Of a stretch of 64,000 nt of DNA, positions 45,208 through 53,611 are shown piece after piece (the first letter of the stretch is position 1; each line of letters starts with the position of its first letter). Below the pieces are notes generated by a model, which made no database searches, was not told where the DNA came from, and saw nothing but the letters and a program-made list of their open reading frames with translations. The DNA lies in NCBI RefSeq assembly GCF_036170895.1, contig NZ_CP108036.1, positions 620,001 through 684,000 of the forward strand. Reading direction: 5' to 3'. A program made the translations under genes and the position numbers. Origin of the DNA: Streptomyces erythrochromogenes (GTDB taxonomy: Bacteria; Actinomycetota; Actinomycetes; Streptomycetales; Streptomycetaceae).

Positions 45208-45618
45208 TCAGGCGGGGTCCGGCGTCGCCCCTTCGAGGATCTCCACGTAGTGCGGGTTGCGCATGATCCCCAGCACGTTGCCGAAGGGGTCGGTGACCGC
45301 CGCCGTGACGAACCCGCCGTCACCGTGCGCGGTCACGGGCTGGTACTCCTCGGCCCCCAGCTCCAGAAGCCGCCGGCGGACCCCCGGGAGGTCGTCGACG
45401 ACCCAGTAGGCCACCGCCCCGCCCGGCTCCTTGGCGGCGCCCGGCGGGGCGTAACGGCGGTCGACGAGGCCGATCTCGTGCTGGTAGTCGCCGATGCGGA
45501 ACTCCGCGTACCCCGGTCGCTCGAAGTACGGCGCGGTCCCCAGCACCTCGGTGTACCAGGCCTTCGCCGCCTCCAGGTCGTCGGCCCAGAAGTTGATCGT
45601 CGCAAAACCGCGCAGCAT
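45208..45618 (-). CDS. VOC-family protein
   Basis: A 136-residue glyoxalase-fold protein from ATG at 45618, preceded by AGGAGG. The sequence reads MLRGFATINFWADDLEAAKAWYTEVLG, then QHEIGLVDRRYAPPG, GGAVAYWVVDDLPGVRRRLLELGA, and FVTAAVTDPFGNVLGIMRNPHY. Of the usual metal ligands, the His in QHEIGL is clear while the first position is Asn (TINFW), so metal-dependent catalysis is doubtful. It may be a binding or resistance protein. Confidence 0.85.
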   Translation of the reverse strand: MLRGFATINFWADDLEAAKAWYTEVLGTAPYFERPGYAEFRIGDYQHEIGLVDRRYAPPGAAKEPGGAVAYWVVDDLPGVRRRLLELGAEEYQPVTAHGDGGFVTAAVTDPFGNVLGIMRNPHYVEILEGATPDPA

Positions 45619-45695
45619 GTGCACCCTCCTCGACGTGATCTTCCCCCGACAGTACGGCTCCACGGCCCGCGGCGGGCCCTGCGGACCCGACCGGC

Positions 45696-46496
45696 TCAGA
45701 GGCCGGCGAGGAACTCCAGCAGCACCCGGTTGAAGGCCTCCGGCTGCTCCACCCCCGGCAGGTGCCCCGCCCCCTCGATCACGGCGAGGACCGAGTGCGG
45801 CAGCAGCGCGTGCAGGGCCTCGGCCTCCGCGACCGGGGTGAAGACGTCGTCGGCGCCGACCAGCACCAGGCAGGGCTCGGCGGCGCCGGCGAGCACCGGC
45901 CGGTAGTCGGGGCGCTCGGCCCGGCCTCGCTGTGCGGCGGCCGCGCCCTCGGGGTCGGTCGCGCACATCATGGCCGTGACCCGGGCGGCGGCCCCGGGCA
46001 TGCCGGTCACGTTGTAGGGCGCCAGCATCTTGTCGATCACCTCTTCGGCGTAGGGCCGCATGCCCTCGGCGACCAGTCGTTCGGCGGTCTCCCGGCGCAG
46101 TTTCGCCCCGGCTTCCGTCTCGGGCGCCGGGGAGGTGTCGGAGAGCACGAGGGCCCGTACCAGACCCGGGTGGCGCAGCCGCATCTCCATCGCGATCTGA
46201 CCGCCCATGGACACACCACCGACGACCACCTGTTCGATGCCCAGCCCGGCGAGGAGGGCGGCGAGATCGTCCGCGAGATCGGCGAGCAGGACCTTGCCCG
46301 GCAGGACCGGACTGTCTCCGTATCCTCGCAGGTCAGGCGTGATCACACGGTATCCGGCGGCCGTGAGGGCGGCCGTCTGGGGGGCCCACATCGTGCGGTT
46401 GAAGGGATGTCCGTGGATCAGGATTACGGGCGCTCCGGCGCGGGGACCCAAGTCGTCGAAAACCAGCGTCACACCATTGCCAAATTGGGGCTTCAT
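45696..46496 (-). CDS. Alpha/beta hydrolase (3-oxoadipate enol-lactonase-like)
   Basis: A 266-residue cytosolic hydrolase. The oxyanion motif is VILIHGHPFNRTMW, the nucleophile Ser is in VVGGVSMGGQIAM, an Asp is in LVLVGADDVFTPV, and the His is in EGAGHLPGVEQPEAF. The pattern resembles PcaD-like lactonases and haloperoxidase-related hydrolases, but the other protocatechuate genes are absent, so the substrate is open. It is divergent from a GNAT gene. Confidence 0.87.
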   Translation of the reverse strand: MKPQFGNGVTLVFDDLGPRAGAPVILIHGHPFNRTMWAPQTAALTAAGYRVITPDLRGYGDSPVLPGKVLLADLADDLAALLAGLGIEQVVVGGVSMGGQIAMEMRLRHPGLVRALVLSDTSPAPETEAGAKLRRETAERLVAEGMRPYAEEVIDKMLAPYNVTGMPGAAARVTAMMCATDPEGAAAAQRGRAERPDYRPVLAGAAEPCLVLVGADDVFTPVAEAEALHALLPHSVLAVIEGAGHLPGVEQPEAFNRVLLEFLAGL

Positions 46497-46585
46497 GAGA
46501 GGACTTTAAGGGGCTACATTGAGCCACTCGCGTTCACCCGACAGCCGGTTGCCTTTCACTCGTGTTTTGCACGGGGGGCGACGTC

Positions 46586-47323
46586 ATGGACGCAGACTGT
46601 GCAACCACCCCACCGCCCAGAAGGACCGAAGGCTCCGTGCCCGTACCCGTACACCTCGCGGGCCGCACCGTGCGGCTCGAGCCCCTCGCACCCCACCACA
46701 CCGAGGCCCTGGCCGTGGCCGGTGCCGAGGATCGTACGACTTACGCCTTCACCCCCGTACCCCATGGGGTGCAGGCGTCACACGAGTACATCGACCGCGC
46801 CCTCGCCGATCAGGCCGCGGGTCGATCGCTCCCGTTCGCCATCGTCAGAGCCACTGACGGGCGCGTGGTCGGTTCGACCCGGTTCCTGGAACTCGACTAC
46901 TGGCAGGGGCCACTGGTGTGGCCCGCCGTGCCGGGCGTCCCGTTCGGCGATCCTGCGACGGCGATCCCCGATGCCGCCGAGATCGGCAATACCTGGCTGT
47001 CCCCGACCGCCCAGGGCACCGGCATCAACACCGAGGCGAAGCTGCTCATGCTCCGCCACGCCTTCGAGACCTGGGGTGTCCGGCGCATCTCGCTGCGCGC
47101 CGATGCGCGCAACGGCCGGTCGCGGGCTGCGATGGAACGCCTCGGCTTCACTTGCGAGGGGGTCCGCCGGGCCCATTCGCGGGGGCTGGACGGCGCCGTC
47201 CGCAGTACCGCCTTCTACTCGATCCTCGACGAGGAGTGGCCGGCCGTACGGTCGATCATCGAGCTGAGGCTGTCGGCGGGGGCGCAGCGCAAGCGCCGCC
47301 GCAAGACCCTGATCCCGGCCTAG
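46586..47323 (+). CDS. GNAT-family N-acetyltransferase (RimJ/RimL type)
   Basis: A 245-residue protein from ATG at 46586, with GGGGGG seven bases upstream. The fold starts VHLAGRTVRLEPLAPHHTEALAVAG. The acetyl-CoA site is around AEIGNTWLSPTAQGTGINTEAKLLMLRHAFE, followed by SLRADARNGRSRAAMERLGFTCEGVRR. RimJ/RimL-type enzymes acetylate protein N-termini or small amines. The basic tail (QRKRRRKT) is unusual and might contact nucleic acid. Confidence 0.87.
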   Translation: MDADCATTPPPRRTEGSVPVPVHLAGRTVRLEPLAPHHTEALAVAGAEDRTTYAFTPVPHGVQASHEYIDRALADQAAGRSLPFAIVRATDGRVVGSTRFLELDYWQGPLVWPAVPGVPFGDPATAIPDAAEIGNTWLSPTAQGTGINTEAKLLMLRHAFETWGVRRISLRADARNGRSRAAMERLGFTCEGVRRAHSRGLDGAVRSTAFYSILDEEWPAVRSIIELRLSAGAQRKRRRKTLIPA

Positions 47324-47364
47324 GCCGGACGGAAGAACGGAAAAACGGTCCTGCCCCGGCTCCC

Positions 47365-48393
47365 TCATCCGAGGAAGGCCGGGGCGAGGGCCGAGTCCAT
47401 CAGCCGGGCGGGGGCTCCGCTCCCGTCGGCCGGTACGGCGTACAGATCGGCGCCGAAGTCCCCCGGCAGGGAGTAGACGACCGTGCCGCGGTCCGTCCAC
47501 ACGGCCTGGTCGTCGACGCTGCGCTCCTCGGCGAGCGGGGTCTCGGCGCCGGAGGCCAGGTCCAGGACGTGCAGCCGCCAGGGCGCCTCGGCCGGCAGGC
47601 CCGCCACCCGCTTCTTGAACACCACCCGGGTCCCGTCGGGCGACAGCGACGGACACTCGACGTTCTCGCGCAGGGCGGTCACCGTGCGCTCTGCCAGGTC
47701 GCCGCGGACCAGGTGGGTCCGGCCGCCGGTGGCCATGGTCGCGTAGAAGGTCCGCTCGTCGTCGGCGAAGGTCACACCCCAGAAGTTCACGTCGGAGCTG
47801 CGGTACGGCCTGCCGTCCTTGTGGATCGTGAAGTCCTCCAGAGAGGCGTCGAACCTGCCGGTGCGCAGGTCGAGCACCGAGGTCCGCGTCGAGAAGTCCG
47901 TACCCGCGTACGAATCCCCGCCGACGAAGACGGTCCAGGCGGCCAGGCGCCCGCCGGGCGACACCCGGGCGCGGGTGGGGATCCCCGCCAGCGGACGGGC
48001 GGCGACCTCCTGGAGGCGGGCGTCGAGGACGACGGCCCGATAGCCGTCCTGGACCCCGCTCCTGTCGGCCTGGAGGCAGATGCCGGTGCCGCCGGCCGCG
48101 TGGAAGCGCAGGCAGCTCACCCCGGACGCGGTGCGCGCCCGCTCCGGCGCGTCGGCCGGGACCGCGGTGAGCTCGTCCCGGTGCGGGCCCCAGGCCATGT
48201 TCCGGAAGACGATCCGCCGGCCCCCGTCGTCCGGGGCGAGCGAGACGTCGCCCGGGGCGGTGCGGGGACCGTCCGCGCGGGTCCGGTCCTTCTGCCCGGC
48301 CGCGGAGGAGGCCCGCAGGACGGCGAGCAGGCCCACGGTCGTGAGCACGGCGAGGGCGACGGCGAAGATCAGGATCCGGCGCTGCAGGGTCAT
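47365..48393 (-). CDS. Membrane-anchored TolB-like beta-propeller protein
   Basis: A 342-residue protein with one N-terminal helix (RILIFAVALAVLTTVGLLAVL) acting as a signal anchor or uncleaved signal. The rest is a set of PD40/WD40-like blades: SLAPDDGGRRIVFRNMAW, RVSPGGRLAAWTVFVGG, VTFADDERTFYATMATGG, PSLSPDGTRVVFKKRV, AVWTDRGTVVYSLPG. The propeller would lie outside the membrane. No partner is evident. The start at 48393 is set by the hydrophobic segment. Confidence 0.85.
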   Translation of the reverse strand: MTLQRRILIFAVALAVLTTVGLLAVLRASSAAGQKDRTRADGPRTAPGDVSLAPDDGGRRIVFRNMAWGPHRDELTAVPADAPERARTASGVSCLRFHAAGGTGICLQADRSGVQDGYRAVVLDARLQEVAARPLAGIPTRARVSPGGRLAAWTVFVGGDSYAGTDFSTRTSVLDLRTGRFDASLEDFTIHKDGRPYRSSDVNFWGVTFADDERTFYATMATGGRTHLVRGDLAERTVTALRENVECPSLSPDGTRVVFKKRVAGLPAEAPWRLHVLDLASGAETPLAEERSVDDQAVWTDRGTVVYSLPGDFGADLYAVPADGSGAPARLMDSALAPAFLG

Positions 48394-48649
48394 CGGCTGA
48401 CTCCGGGCGGGGTGGGCGTTCCGGGAGCGGGGCGGGGGCACCCTACCCAGGGGCACGTGCAGGAGCCAGGCATGGGCGCCCACCGGATCGCCGCCTCGCC
48501 GCCACCGGGCAATGGGCTGCCCCAGGAAACCCCAAGAGAAGGGAAAGTGCGCAACCCTGGCGTACTTTCGTTCATCTTCCGAACGGAAGAACCGAAACGT
48601 CGGACCACCCGCCCCTCTGGGGGCAGCACCAGCCGGAGAGCCACCGCAC

Positions 48650-49924
48650 ATGTCGTACGCACCCGAGGGGCAGCAGCACCAGCCTTACAGGCCGGAGGGG
48701 CACAACCCGCAGCAGCCCTACGGCGACCGGTACGGCCGGCCGTACGGGCAGCAGCCGCACGGACAGTCCCCTTACGCGGAGCAGTACGGCGGGCAGCCCC
48801 AGCCGTACGGGCAGCAGCCGCAGGGCCAGTGGGAGCAGGAGCAGCCCGAGCCCCCGCGCCGCAGGTCCCGGGGCCGGCGCTGGCTGATCGCCGGTGTTTC
48901 GGTCCTCGCGCTGGCGGGCATAGCCGCCGGCGTCATGGCCTACTACGAGATACCCCCCTTCACCGACAAGGGCTCGGCGGTGTCCTTCGGACAGGACGGG
49001 GGCGGCAAGGGCTCCGGGCAGGGCGGCGCGGGGTCCCAGCAGCCGGCGAGCTCCAAGATGCTGATGCCGACCGGGCCGGCGGCCGATTTCAAGAACTCGA
49101 TGACCCTGGCCGACGGCACGCACGTGGCCGTGACCACCCTGGACGGCAAGAAGTCCGGCTTCAAGGGCAAGGTCTGGGTCTGGGCCCCCAAGGAGTACAA
49201 CGACCCGAAGTTCGCCAAGAGCGGCTTCCCGGTCATGATCGCCCTCCCGGGCGGCGCCGGTTACCCGAGCAACTACTGGATGGGCACCGACCTCGGCCTG
49301 CAGACCAGCATCAGCAAGTGGTACGCGGAGGGGAAGAGCAAGCCCTTCCTGCTGGCCATGCCGGTGCTCAATCCCGGCCCGGACGACAAGGGCGTCTACT
49401 GGGACGGCTCCGACATCCCCGGCCAGCCGAAGATGGGCACCTGGCTGACCGAGGACGTCCCGGACCTGATGAAGGCGAATTTCCGCACGGTGAAGTCCCG
49501 TGACGGCTGGGCCTTCATGGGTTCCTCCACCGGCGGGTTCGCGGGCATGAAGGCGGTGCTGAAGCACCCGGACAAGTTCAAGGCCGTGATCGCCTCCGGC
49601 CCGGACATCGTCCCGGACTCCTCCCTGTGGAAGGGCCACGACAAGGAGAAGGCCGAGAACAACCCGGAGCTGCTGGCCAAGCAGCTCATCGACGCCAAGG
49701 GCCCGGACGTCTACATCGCCTTCCAGGTCGGCGACAACGAGAGCAACAAGAAGACCCTGCCGGACGTGCAGAAGTTCGTCTCCACCTTCGGCAACAAGGG
49801 GCCCGTGCACACCAGCCTGCGGGTGATCCCGGGCGGCCGGCACAACGCCAAGACCTACGTCCCGAGCATGGGCGAGGGGCCGATCCAGTACATCAGCAAG
49901 GTCATGGAAGGACCGGTCGAGTAG
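48650..49924 (+). CDS. Type II membrane esterase, Ag85/esterase-D-like domain
   Basis: A 424-residue protein. Residues 1-70 are a cytoplasmic Gln/Pro/Tyr-rich segment (repeated QQPYG, QPQPYGQQPQ), followed by a basic RRRSRGRR and one TM helix at about 77-97. A Gly/Ser linker leads to an extracellular alpha/beta hydrolase resembling the antigen-85 / S-formylglutathione-hydrolase fold: VWAPKEYNDPKFAKSGFPVMIALPGG, then the nucleophile Ser293 in FMGSSTGGFAGM, and His in GGRHNAKTY. Ag85 enzymes are acyltransferases in mycolate-makers; Streptomyces has none, so here it is likely an esterase or transferase of unknown acyl donor. GGAGAG precedes the start. Confidence 0.86.
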   Translation: MSYAPEGQQHQPYRPEGHNPQQPYGDRYGRPYGQQPHGQSPYAEQYGGQPQPYGQQPQGQWEQEQPEPPRRRSRGRRWLIAGVSVLALAGIAAGVMAYYEIPPFTDKGSAVSFGQDGGGKGSGQGGAGSQQPASSKMLMPTGPAADFKNSMTLADGTHVAVTTLDGKKSGFKGKVWVWAPKEYNDPKFAKSGFPVMIALPGGAGYPSNYWMGTDLGLQTSISKWYAEGKSKPFLLAMPVLNPGPDDKGVYWDGSDIPGQPKMGTWLTEDVPDLMKANFRTVKSRDGWAFMGSSTGGFAGMKAVLKHPDKFKAVIASGPDIVPDSSLWKGHDKEKAENNPELLAKQLIDAKGPDVYIAFQVGDNESNKKTLPDVQKFVSTFGNKGPVHTSLRVIPGGRHNAKTYVPSMGEGPIQYISKVMEGPVE

Positions 49925-51383
49925 CCGCCGGCTCCTCCGCCCGCTCCGGCTCCGGCCCGCCGAACACCTTCGGCGGGCCGTCGCCGTTCCAGGGCGCCCA
50001 GCCCGGGTCGCCCGTCGTCGCGAACCGCACCCACGCCCCGTGCATCTCGTCGGCCAGCTCCTGCGGGGTCTCCCGCCCGGCCAGCCACCCGGCCTCGGGC
50101 ACGGACAGGGCGTCGAACACGAAGCCGAGCTCCAGGGCATGGCACGCCCCGAGCCCCGGGACGCCCGAGCACCAGGCGAACTCGTACAGGAAGCTCGGCG
50201 CCGCCCGCCGGGCCCCGGCGAGCCTGCGCAGCGGATCGCGCAGCAGCCGGTCGGTGAACAGCTGCCCGGCCAGCTCGGCCGGACCGGCCGCCGGCAGGGC
50301 GGTGCGCAGCGCAGCGACGGCAGCCCGGTCCTTGCCGGTCCGGGTGCGGGCCAGTGCCACGGCGAGCGGCCCCATCCGGTCCAGCAGCCGCATGCCCCCG
50401 GTCGGGGCGAGCCAGAGCCGGTACTCCTCGGTGGTCCATCCGAACAGCAGCGGCACCGCGCCGGAAGCCGGGCCCTCCTCGGCGGTCAGGGCGTCGAGGG
50501 GGTCCACGGGCAGCGTGTCCGGGTCGACGACCAGGCCGAAGGCGGGTCCACCGAGGAGGGGGCCCGATCTGCGCAGGACGGCTGCCTGGGCGGCCATCAG
50601 GTCGGGCAGGGAAGCGGCGGTGAAGGCCGCGGCGGTGGCCTCCACCTTCAGCAGCGAGGCCATCCGCCGGACCATGGCCCGCACCCGGGGGCGCGGCAGG
50701 GCCTCGGGAGCCCCGCTCTGCAGGACCGCCTGGTGGAAGAGGCCGGCCGCGCGGGGGGCAGCCAGGAGGGCGCCGATGCTGATGGCTCCGGCGGATTCGC
50801 CGAAGAGGGTGACGCGGGCCGGGTCTCCCCCGAAGGCGGCGATGTTGTCGCGGACCCATTCGAGGGCGGCGACCTGGTCCAGCAGGCCCCGGTTGGCCGG
50901 TGCGTCGGGGAAGAGCCCGTAGCCGAGGACGCCGAGGCGGAAGTTGAAGGAGACCAGCACGACGCCGTCGCGGGCGAAGGCGGATCCGTCGTAGACGGGC
51001 ACGGCCGAGGAGCCGCGGGTGTGCGCCCCGCCGTGGATCCACACCATGACCGGCAGGCCGGCCCCGGGGGCCGGCTCGGGGGTCCAGACGTTCACGTTCA
51101 GGAAGTCGTCGCCGGGGATCACCGGGTCGGGCAGCAGGGCCGCGAACGTGGGCGGGTAGGGCACTTTGGGTGCCGTCGGCCCGAAGGCCGCGGCCTCGCG
51201 CACGCCGTCCCAGGCGGCCGCAGGCGCGGGTGGCGCCAGGCGGAGGGTGCCGACGGGTGGGGCCGCGTACGGGATGCCCAGGAAGACGGAGATCCCGTCG
51301 GCCCCGGTACGGCCCTCGACCACGCCGGCCCCGGTCGCGACCCGCGGCCGGCCGACGCCGGCGGCGACGCCCTCTGCACCCAT
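49902..51383 (-). CDS. Type B carboxylesterase
   Basis: A 493-residue cytosolic carboxylesterase/lipase of the cholinesterase-like family. The start ATG at 51383 has AGGAGG. Signatures are FLGIPYAAPPVG, DDFLNVNVWTP, the oxyanion motif VMVWIHGGAHTRGS, nucleophile elbow VTLFGESAGAISIG, and EFAWCSGVPGLGACHALELGFVFD holding the catalytic His. The length is normal. Its 3' end overlaps the convergent Ag85-like gene by 23 bp. Hydrolyses short-chain esters by family knowledge; natural substrate unknown. Confidence 0.9.
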   Translation of the reverse strand: MGAEGVAAGVGRPRVATGAGVVEGRTGADGISVFLGIPYAAPPVGTLRLAPPAPAAAWDGVREAAAFGPTAPKVPYPPTFAALLPDPVIPGDDFLNVNVWTPEPAPGAGLPVMVWIHGGAHTRGSSAVPVYDGSAFARDGVVLVSFNFRLGVLGYGLFPDAPANRGLLDQVAALEWVRDNIAAFGGDPARVTLFGESAGAISIGALLAAPRAAGLFHQAVLQSGAPEALPRPRVRAMVRRMASLLKVEATAAAFTAASLPDLMAAQAAVLRRSGPLLGGPAFGLVVDPDTLPVDPLDALTAEEGPASGAVPLLFGWTTEEYRLWLAPTGGMRLLDRMGPLAVALARTRTGKDRAAVAALRTALPAAGPAELAGQLFTDRLLRDPLRRLAGARRAAPSFLYEFAWCSGVPGLGACHALELGFVFDALSVPEAGWLAGRETPQELADEMHGAWVRFATTGDPGWAPWNGDGPPKVFGGPEPERAEEPAATRPVLP

Positions 51384-51426
51384 CCCGTCCTCCTGCTGCT
51401 GGTACCGGTCCCGCACGCTCGCACAG

Positions 51427-51480
51427 CCGTCCAACGGGTGACAAGGCGTGACCGGGCCGGGGACCGGCCCGGTTGGACGG
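51427..51480. promoter_or_regulatory. Nested inverted repeats between divergent carboxylesterase and small secreted protein
   Basis: An inner perfect palindrome ACCGGGCCGG-GGA-CCGGCCCGGT at 51451-51473 sits inside an outer pair CCGTCCAAC (51427-51435) and GTTGGACGG (51472-51480). The outer arm ends 2 bp before the ATG of the small secreted protein. It could be an operator shared by both genes, or a leader hairpin that hides the start. Confidence 0.55.
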
Positions 51481-51482
51481 GC

Positions 51483-51803
51483 ATGCGAATCCTGCGTATC
51501 CACCACACTCTGCCCGCCCTGCTGCTGGCGGGCATCTCGTGCATCGCCGGTCCGGCCCATGCCGCGGGGCCGGATTTCCAGTACGTCGGCCAGGACGACC
51601 GGGTCCACGGGCTCACCGCGCCGCGGGGCTGTGTGGCGGCGGAGGGCGGCGGCGGCCGCGCGGTCACCAACGCGACCCGCGGTTCGGCGACCCTCTACGA
51701 GGGGCGCCGCTGCACGGGCCGGGTCGTCGGGGCGCTGCGGCCCGGAGAGGCCATTCAGGTGCGGCCCTCCTTCACCTCGGTCGCCTTTCCCGTCACCGGG
51801 TAG
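51483..51803 (+). CDS. Small secreted protein of unknown function
   Basis: A 106-residue protein with a clear Sec signal: RILRIHHTLPALLLAGISCIAGPAHAAG, cleavage near 28. The mature 78 residues are Gly-rich and beta-like, with two Cys (PRGCVAAEGG and GRRCTGRV) that could form a disulfide. Small exported proteins of this style are frequent in Streptomyces, but I do not recognise a function. It lies 96 bp upstream of the chaplin gene in the same direction. Confidence 0.7.
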   Translation: MRILRIHHTLPALLLAGISCIAGPAHAAGPDFQYVGQDDRVHGLTAPRGCVAAEGGGGRAVTNATRGSATLYEGRRCTGRVVGALRPGEAIQVRPSFTSVAFPVTG

Positions 51804-51898
51804 GAGCAGCGGCCGTGACCCCTCGGCCCTCCCCGCGTTGTATGCCATGTCAAATGCCACAGATTCTGTGGCGCCCCATATCTCACGAGGAGATCTTG

Positions 51899-52183
51899 AT
51901 GTCGCGTATCGCGAAGGCATTCGCCATCACCGCTGTCACCGGTAGCGCCGTGGTCGCCGGTGCGGGCCTGGCTGTCGCCGATGCCGGAGCGCACGGTGCG
52001 GCGGTCGGCTCCCCCGGTGTTCTGTCGGGCAACCTGCTCCAGGTCCCGGTGCACGTCCCGGTCAACGTCTGCGGCAACACCGTGAACGTGATCGGCCTGC
52101 TGAACCCCGCGTTCGGCAACACCTGCGTCAACGCGTCGGGCGGCGGCGACCACCACACCGAGGATGCGGGCTACGGCCACTGA
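51899..52183 (+). CDS. Short chaplin (hydrophobic aerial-hyphae coat protein)
   Basis: A 94-residue exported protein. Residues 1-28 are a Sec signal. One chaplin domain follows: GSPGVLSGNLLQVPVHVPVNVCGN and VNVIGLLNPAFGNTCVN, with the conserved Cys pair. A short Gly/His tail (GGGDHHTEDAGYGH) is unlike most chaplins. No sorting signal is present, so it is a short chaplin of the ChpD-H kind. These assemble into amyloid-like surface fibres that lower surface tension for aerial growth and spores. GAGGAGA precedes the start and a strong hairpin follows. Confidence 0.93.
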   Translation: MSRIAKAFAITAVTGSAVVAGAGLAVADAGAHGAAVGSPGVLSGNLLQVPVHVPVNVCGNTVNVIGLLNPAFGNTCVNASGGGDHHTEDAGYGH

Positions 52184-52196
52184 TCCTGTTCGACCG

Positions 52197-52226
52197 AAGG
52201 GCCCCCGCCGCTCGGCGGGGGCCCTT
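52197..52226 (+). terminator. Terminator of chaplin gene
   Basis: Perfect 13-bp stem AAGGGCCCCCGCC/GGCGGGGGCCCTT with a 4-nt loop, 14 bp after the chaplin stop. It may also serve the convergent tyrosinase transcript. Confidence 0.85.
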
Positions 52227-52289
52227 CCCCTGTGCCCTGCTGCCCTGCAGTGCCTGCCGGCCGCGGCTCCCCGCGCCCCCGCGGGCGGG

Positions 52290-53153
52290 TCATTCGTAGC
52301 GGTACAGGCCCTGGTGGCCGAGGACCTCGCGCGGGGTGACGTCCCAGGGCGGCATCGGCTCGTCGAGGGCGATCACCCGGCCGCGCTGGAGGTCGCCGAC
52401 GGCCGGGGGCGCCGCGGGCAGGTAGCCGGAGCGCGGGTGCTTGCGCTGCCAGCGGTCCCAGATCAGGTCCACGAAGGCGTGGTGCAGCCAGAACGCCGGG
52501 TCGTTGGGCGCCGTACCGCCCGTCATGTGGCCGCCGATCCACTGGTGGACCTTGTTGTGGTTGCGCCAGCGCTCGCTCCTGGGGGCCGCCCAGCCCTCCA
52601 GCTTGTTGCGGAATCCGCCCGCCGTGGCCGTGGAGTCCCAGGGCGAGACGTCGTAGACCGGGTCGTCGATCGCCCACTGGAGTTCGGCCGGGGTGGGCAG
52701 GGCGATCGGGTTCTGCGGCCTGCCCAGGTTGCGGGTGAGGAACGCGGACTCCGTGATGCCCACGGTCACCGTCCAGTTGCCCTTGTCGTAGGCGAACGGC
52801 CCGGTCATCACCTTGCGGTCGGTCGAACGGCCGGTGCCGCCGAGGAAGTCGTCCGCCCAGAGCGAGGAGACGGGGCTGGTGTCGGTGGTCCAGTCCCAGT
52901 ACGGGACGGACACGCCCGGGTCGAGCTGCTGCAGCTGCTTCTCGAACTCCAGCAGGTAGAGCCGGTGCCACGGGAAGAAGGACGGCGACATGTGCCCGAC
53001 GCGCAGCTTGCGGTCGCGGTCGGGCACGAAGTACTTGTCGTGGGTGCGCACCAGTGCGTCGTAGGCGCCGCTGCGCTTCAGCTCAAGTACCGCCGCGGTG
53101 AACCGCTTCTTCTGGGCGCTGGTGAGGTTCTTCTGGTTCTGCCGGACGTGCAA
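52290..53153 (-). CDS. melD2: Second tyrosinase (MelD2-like)
   Basis: A 287-residue type-3 copper tyrosinase, homologous to MelC2 at 36228 but clearly diverged. CuA ligands are His38, His54 and His63 (RTHDKYF, GHMSPSFFPWHRLY). CuB ligands lie in NKVHQWIGGHMTGG and NDPAFWLHHAFVDLIWDRW. It lacks its own signal peptide. It is preceded on the same strand, 30 bp away, by its own caddie gene. The name MelD2 follows the second tyrosinase reported in some Streptomyces and is tentative; the active site could favour different phenols from MelC2. Confidence 0.9.
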   Translation of the reverse strand: MHVRQNQKNLTSAQKKRFTAAVLELKRSGAYDALVRTHDKYFVPDRDRKLRVGHMSPSFFPWHRLYLLEFEKQLQQLDPGVSVPYWDWTTDTSPVSSLWADDFLGGTGRSTDRKVMTGPFAYDKGNWTVTVGITESAFLTRNLGRPQNPIALPTPAELQWAIDDPVYDVSPWDSTATAGGFRNKLEGWAAPRSERWRNHNKVHQWIGGHMTGGTAPNDPAFWLHHAFVDLIWDRWQRKHPRSGYLPAAPPAVGDLQRGRVIALDEPMPPWDVTPREVLGHQGLYRYE

Positions 53154-53183
53154 AGCGGGGGTCCTCCCGTTCCCGTGGGTCTG

Positions 53184-53552
53184 TCAGCCGTGGTGCGGGG
53201 CCGCGAACGCCAGCTGGGTCGTGCCCAGTTCGTCGACCGCGGCGCGGGCCAGTTCCAGTGGGGTCGCATAGGACTGGAAGTGGTTGATGCCGCTCAGGTA
53301 GCTGCCGTCGGCCCGGCGCATGACGTGCAGGGGGCGGCCGTCGATGCGGACCCCGGCGACGTCCACGGCGATGTGCCGGCCGCGGTACGTCTCCTCCTCG
53401 GCCAGCGGCGCCGGGGTGAGGGTCTGCCGGGGCCGGCGGGCGCGCAGCACGGGGGCCAGGGCCGCACCCGTACCGGCCAGCACGGCCGCGGTGAACGCCG
53501 CGCGGAGGAGGGCGCGTCGGGTCAGAGGTGCGGCGGCGGTTGCTGCGGACAT
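53184..53552 (-). CDS. melD1: Tyrosinase co-factor (second caddie, MelD1-like)
   Basis: A 122-residue protein with a Tat signal (LTRRALLRAAFTAAVLAGTGAALAP) followed by the caddie pattern ETYRGRHIAVDVAGVRIDGRPLHVMRRADGSYLSGINHFQSYATP. It lacks the [10 protein letters not shown] copper-rich insert present in MelC1 of the other operon. There is no stop-start overlap; 30 bp with GGGAGG-like sequence separate it from the tyrosinase gene. It should chaperone copper to, and export, its own tyrosinase. Confidence 0.9.
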   Translation of the reverse strand: MSAATAAAPLTRRALLRAAFTAAVLAGTGAALAPVLRARRPRQTLTPAPLAEEETYRGRHIAVDVAGVRIDGRPLHVMRRADGSYLSGINHFQSYATPLELARAAVDELGTTQLAFAAPHHG

Positions 53553-53611
53553 GCGGTCTCCCTCGCTCGGTGGCCGGCGGCTACGGGTCTAACGCCGCGC
53601 GGCGGGCGAGG

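Noticed and set aside
44975..45906. Gene on the plus strand opposite the FhuF-like and VOC genes
   Set aside because: Both minus-strand genes have clear signatures and ribosome-binding sites; the plus-strand frames do not.
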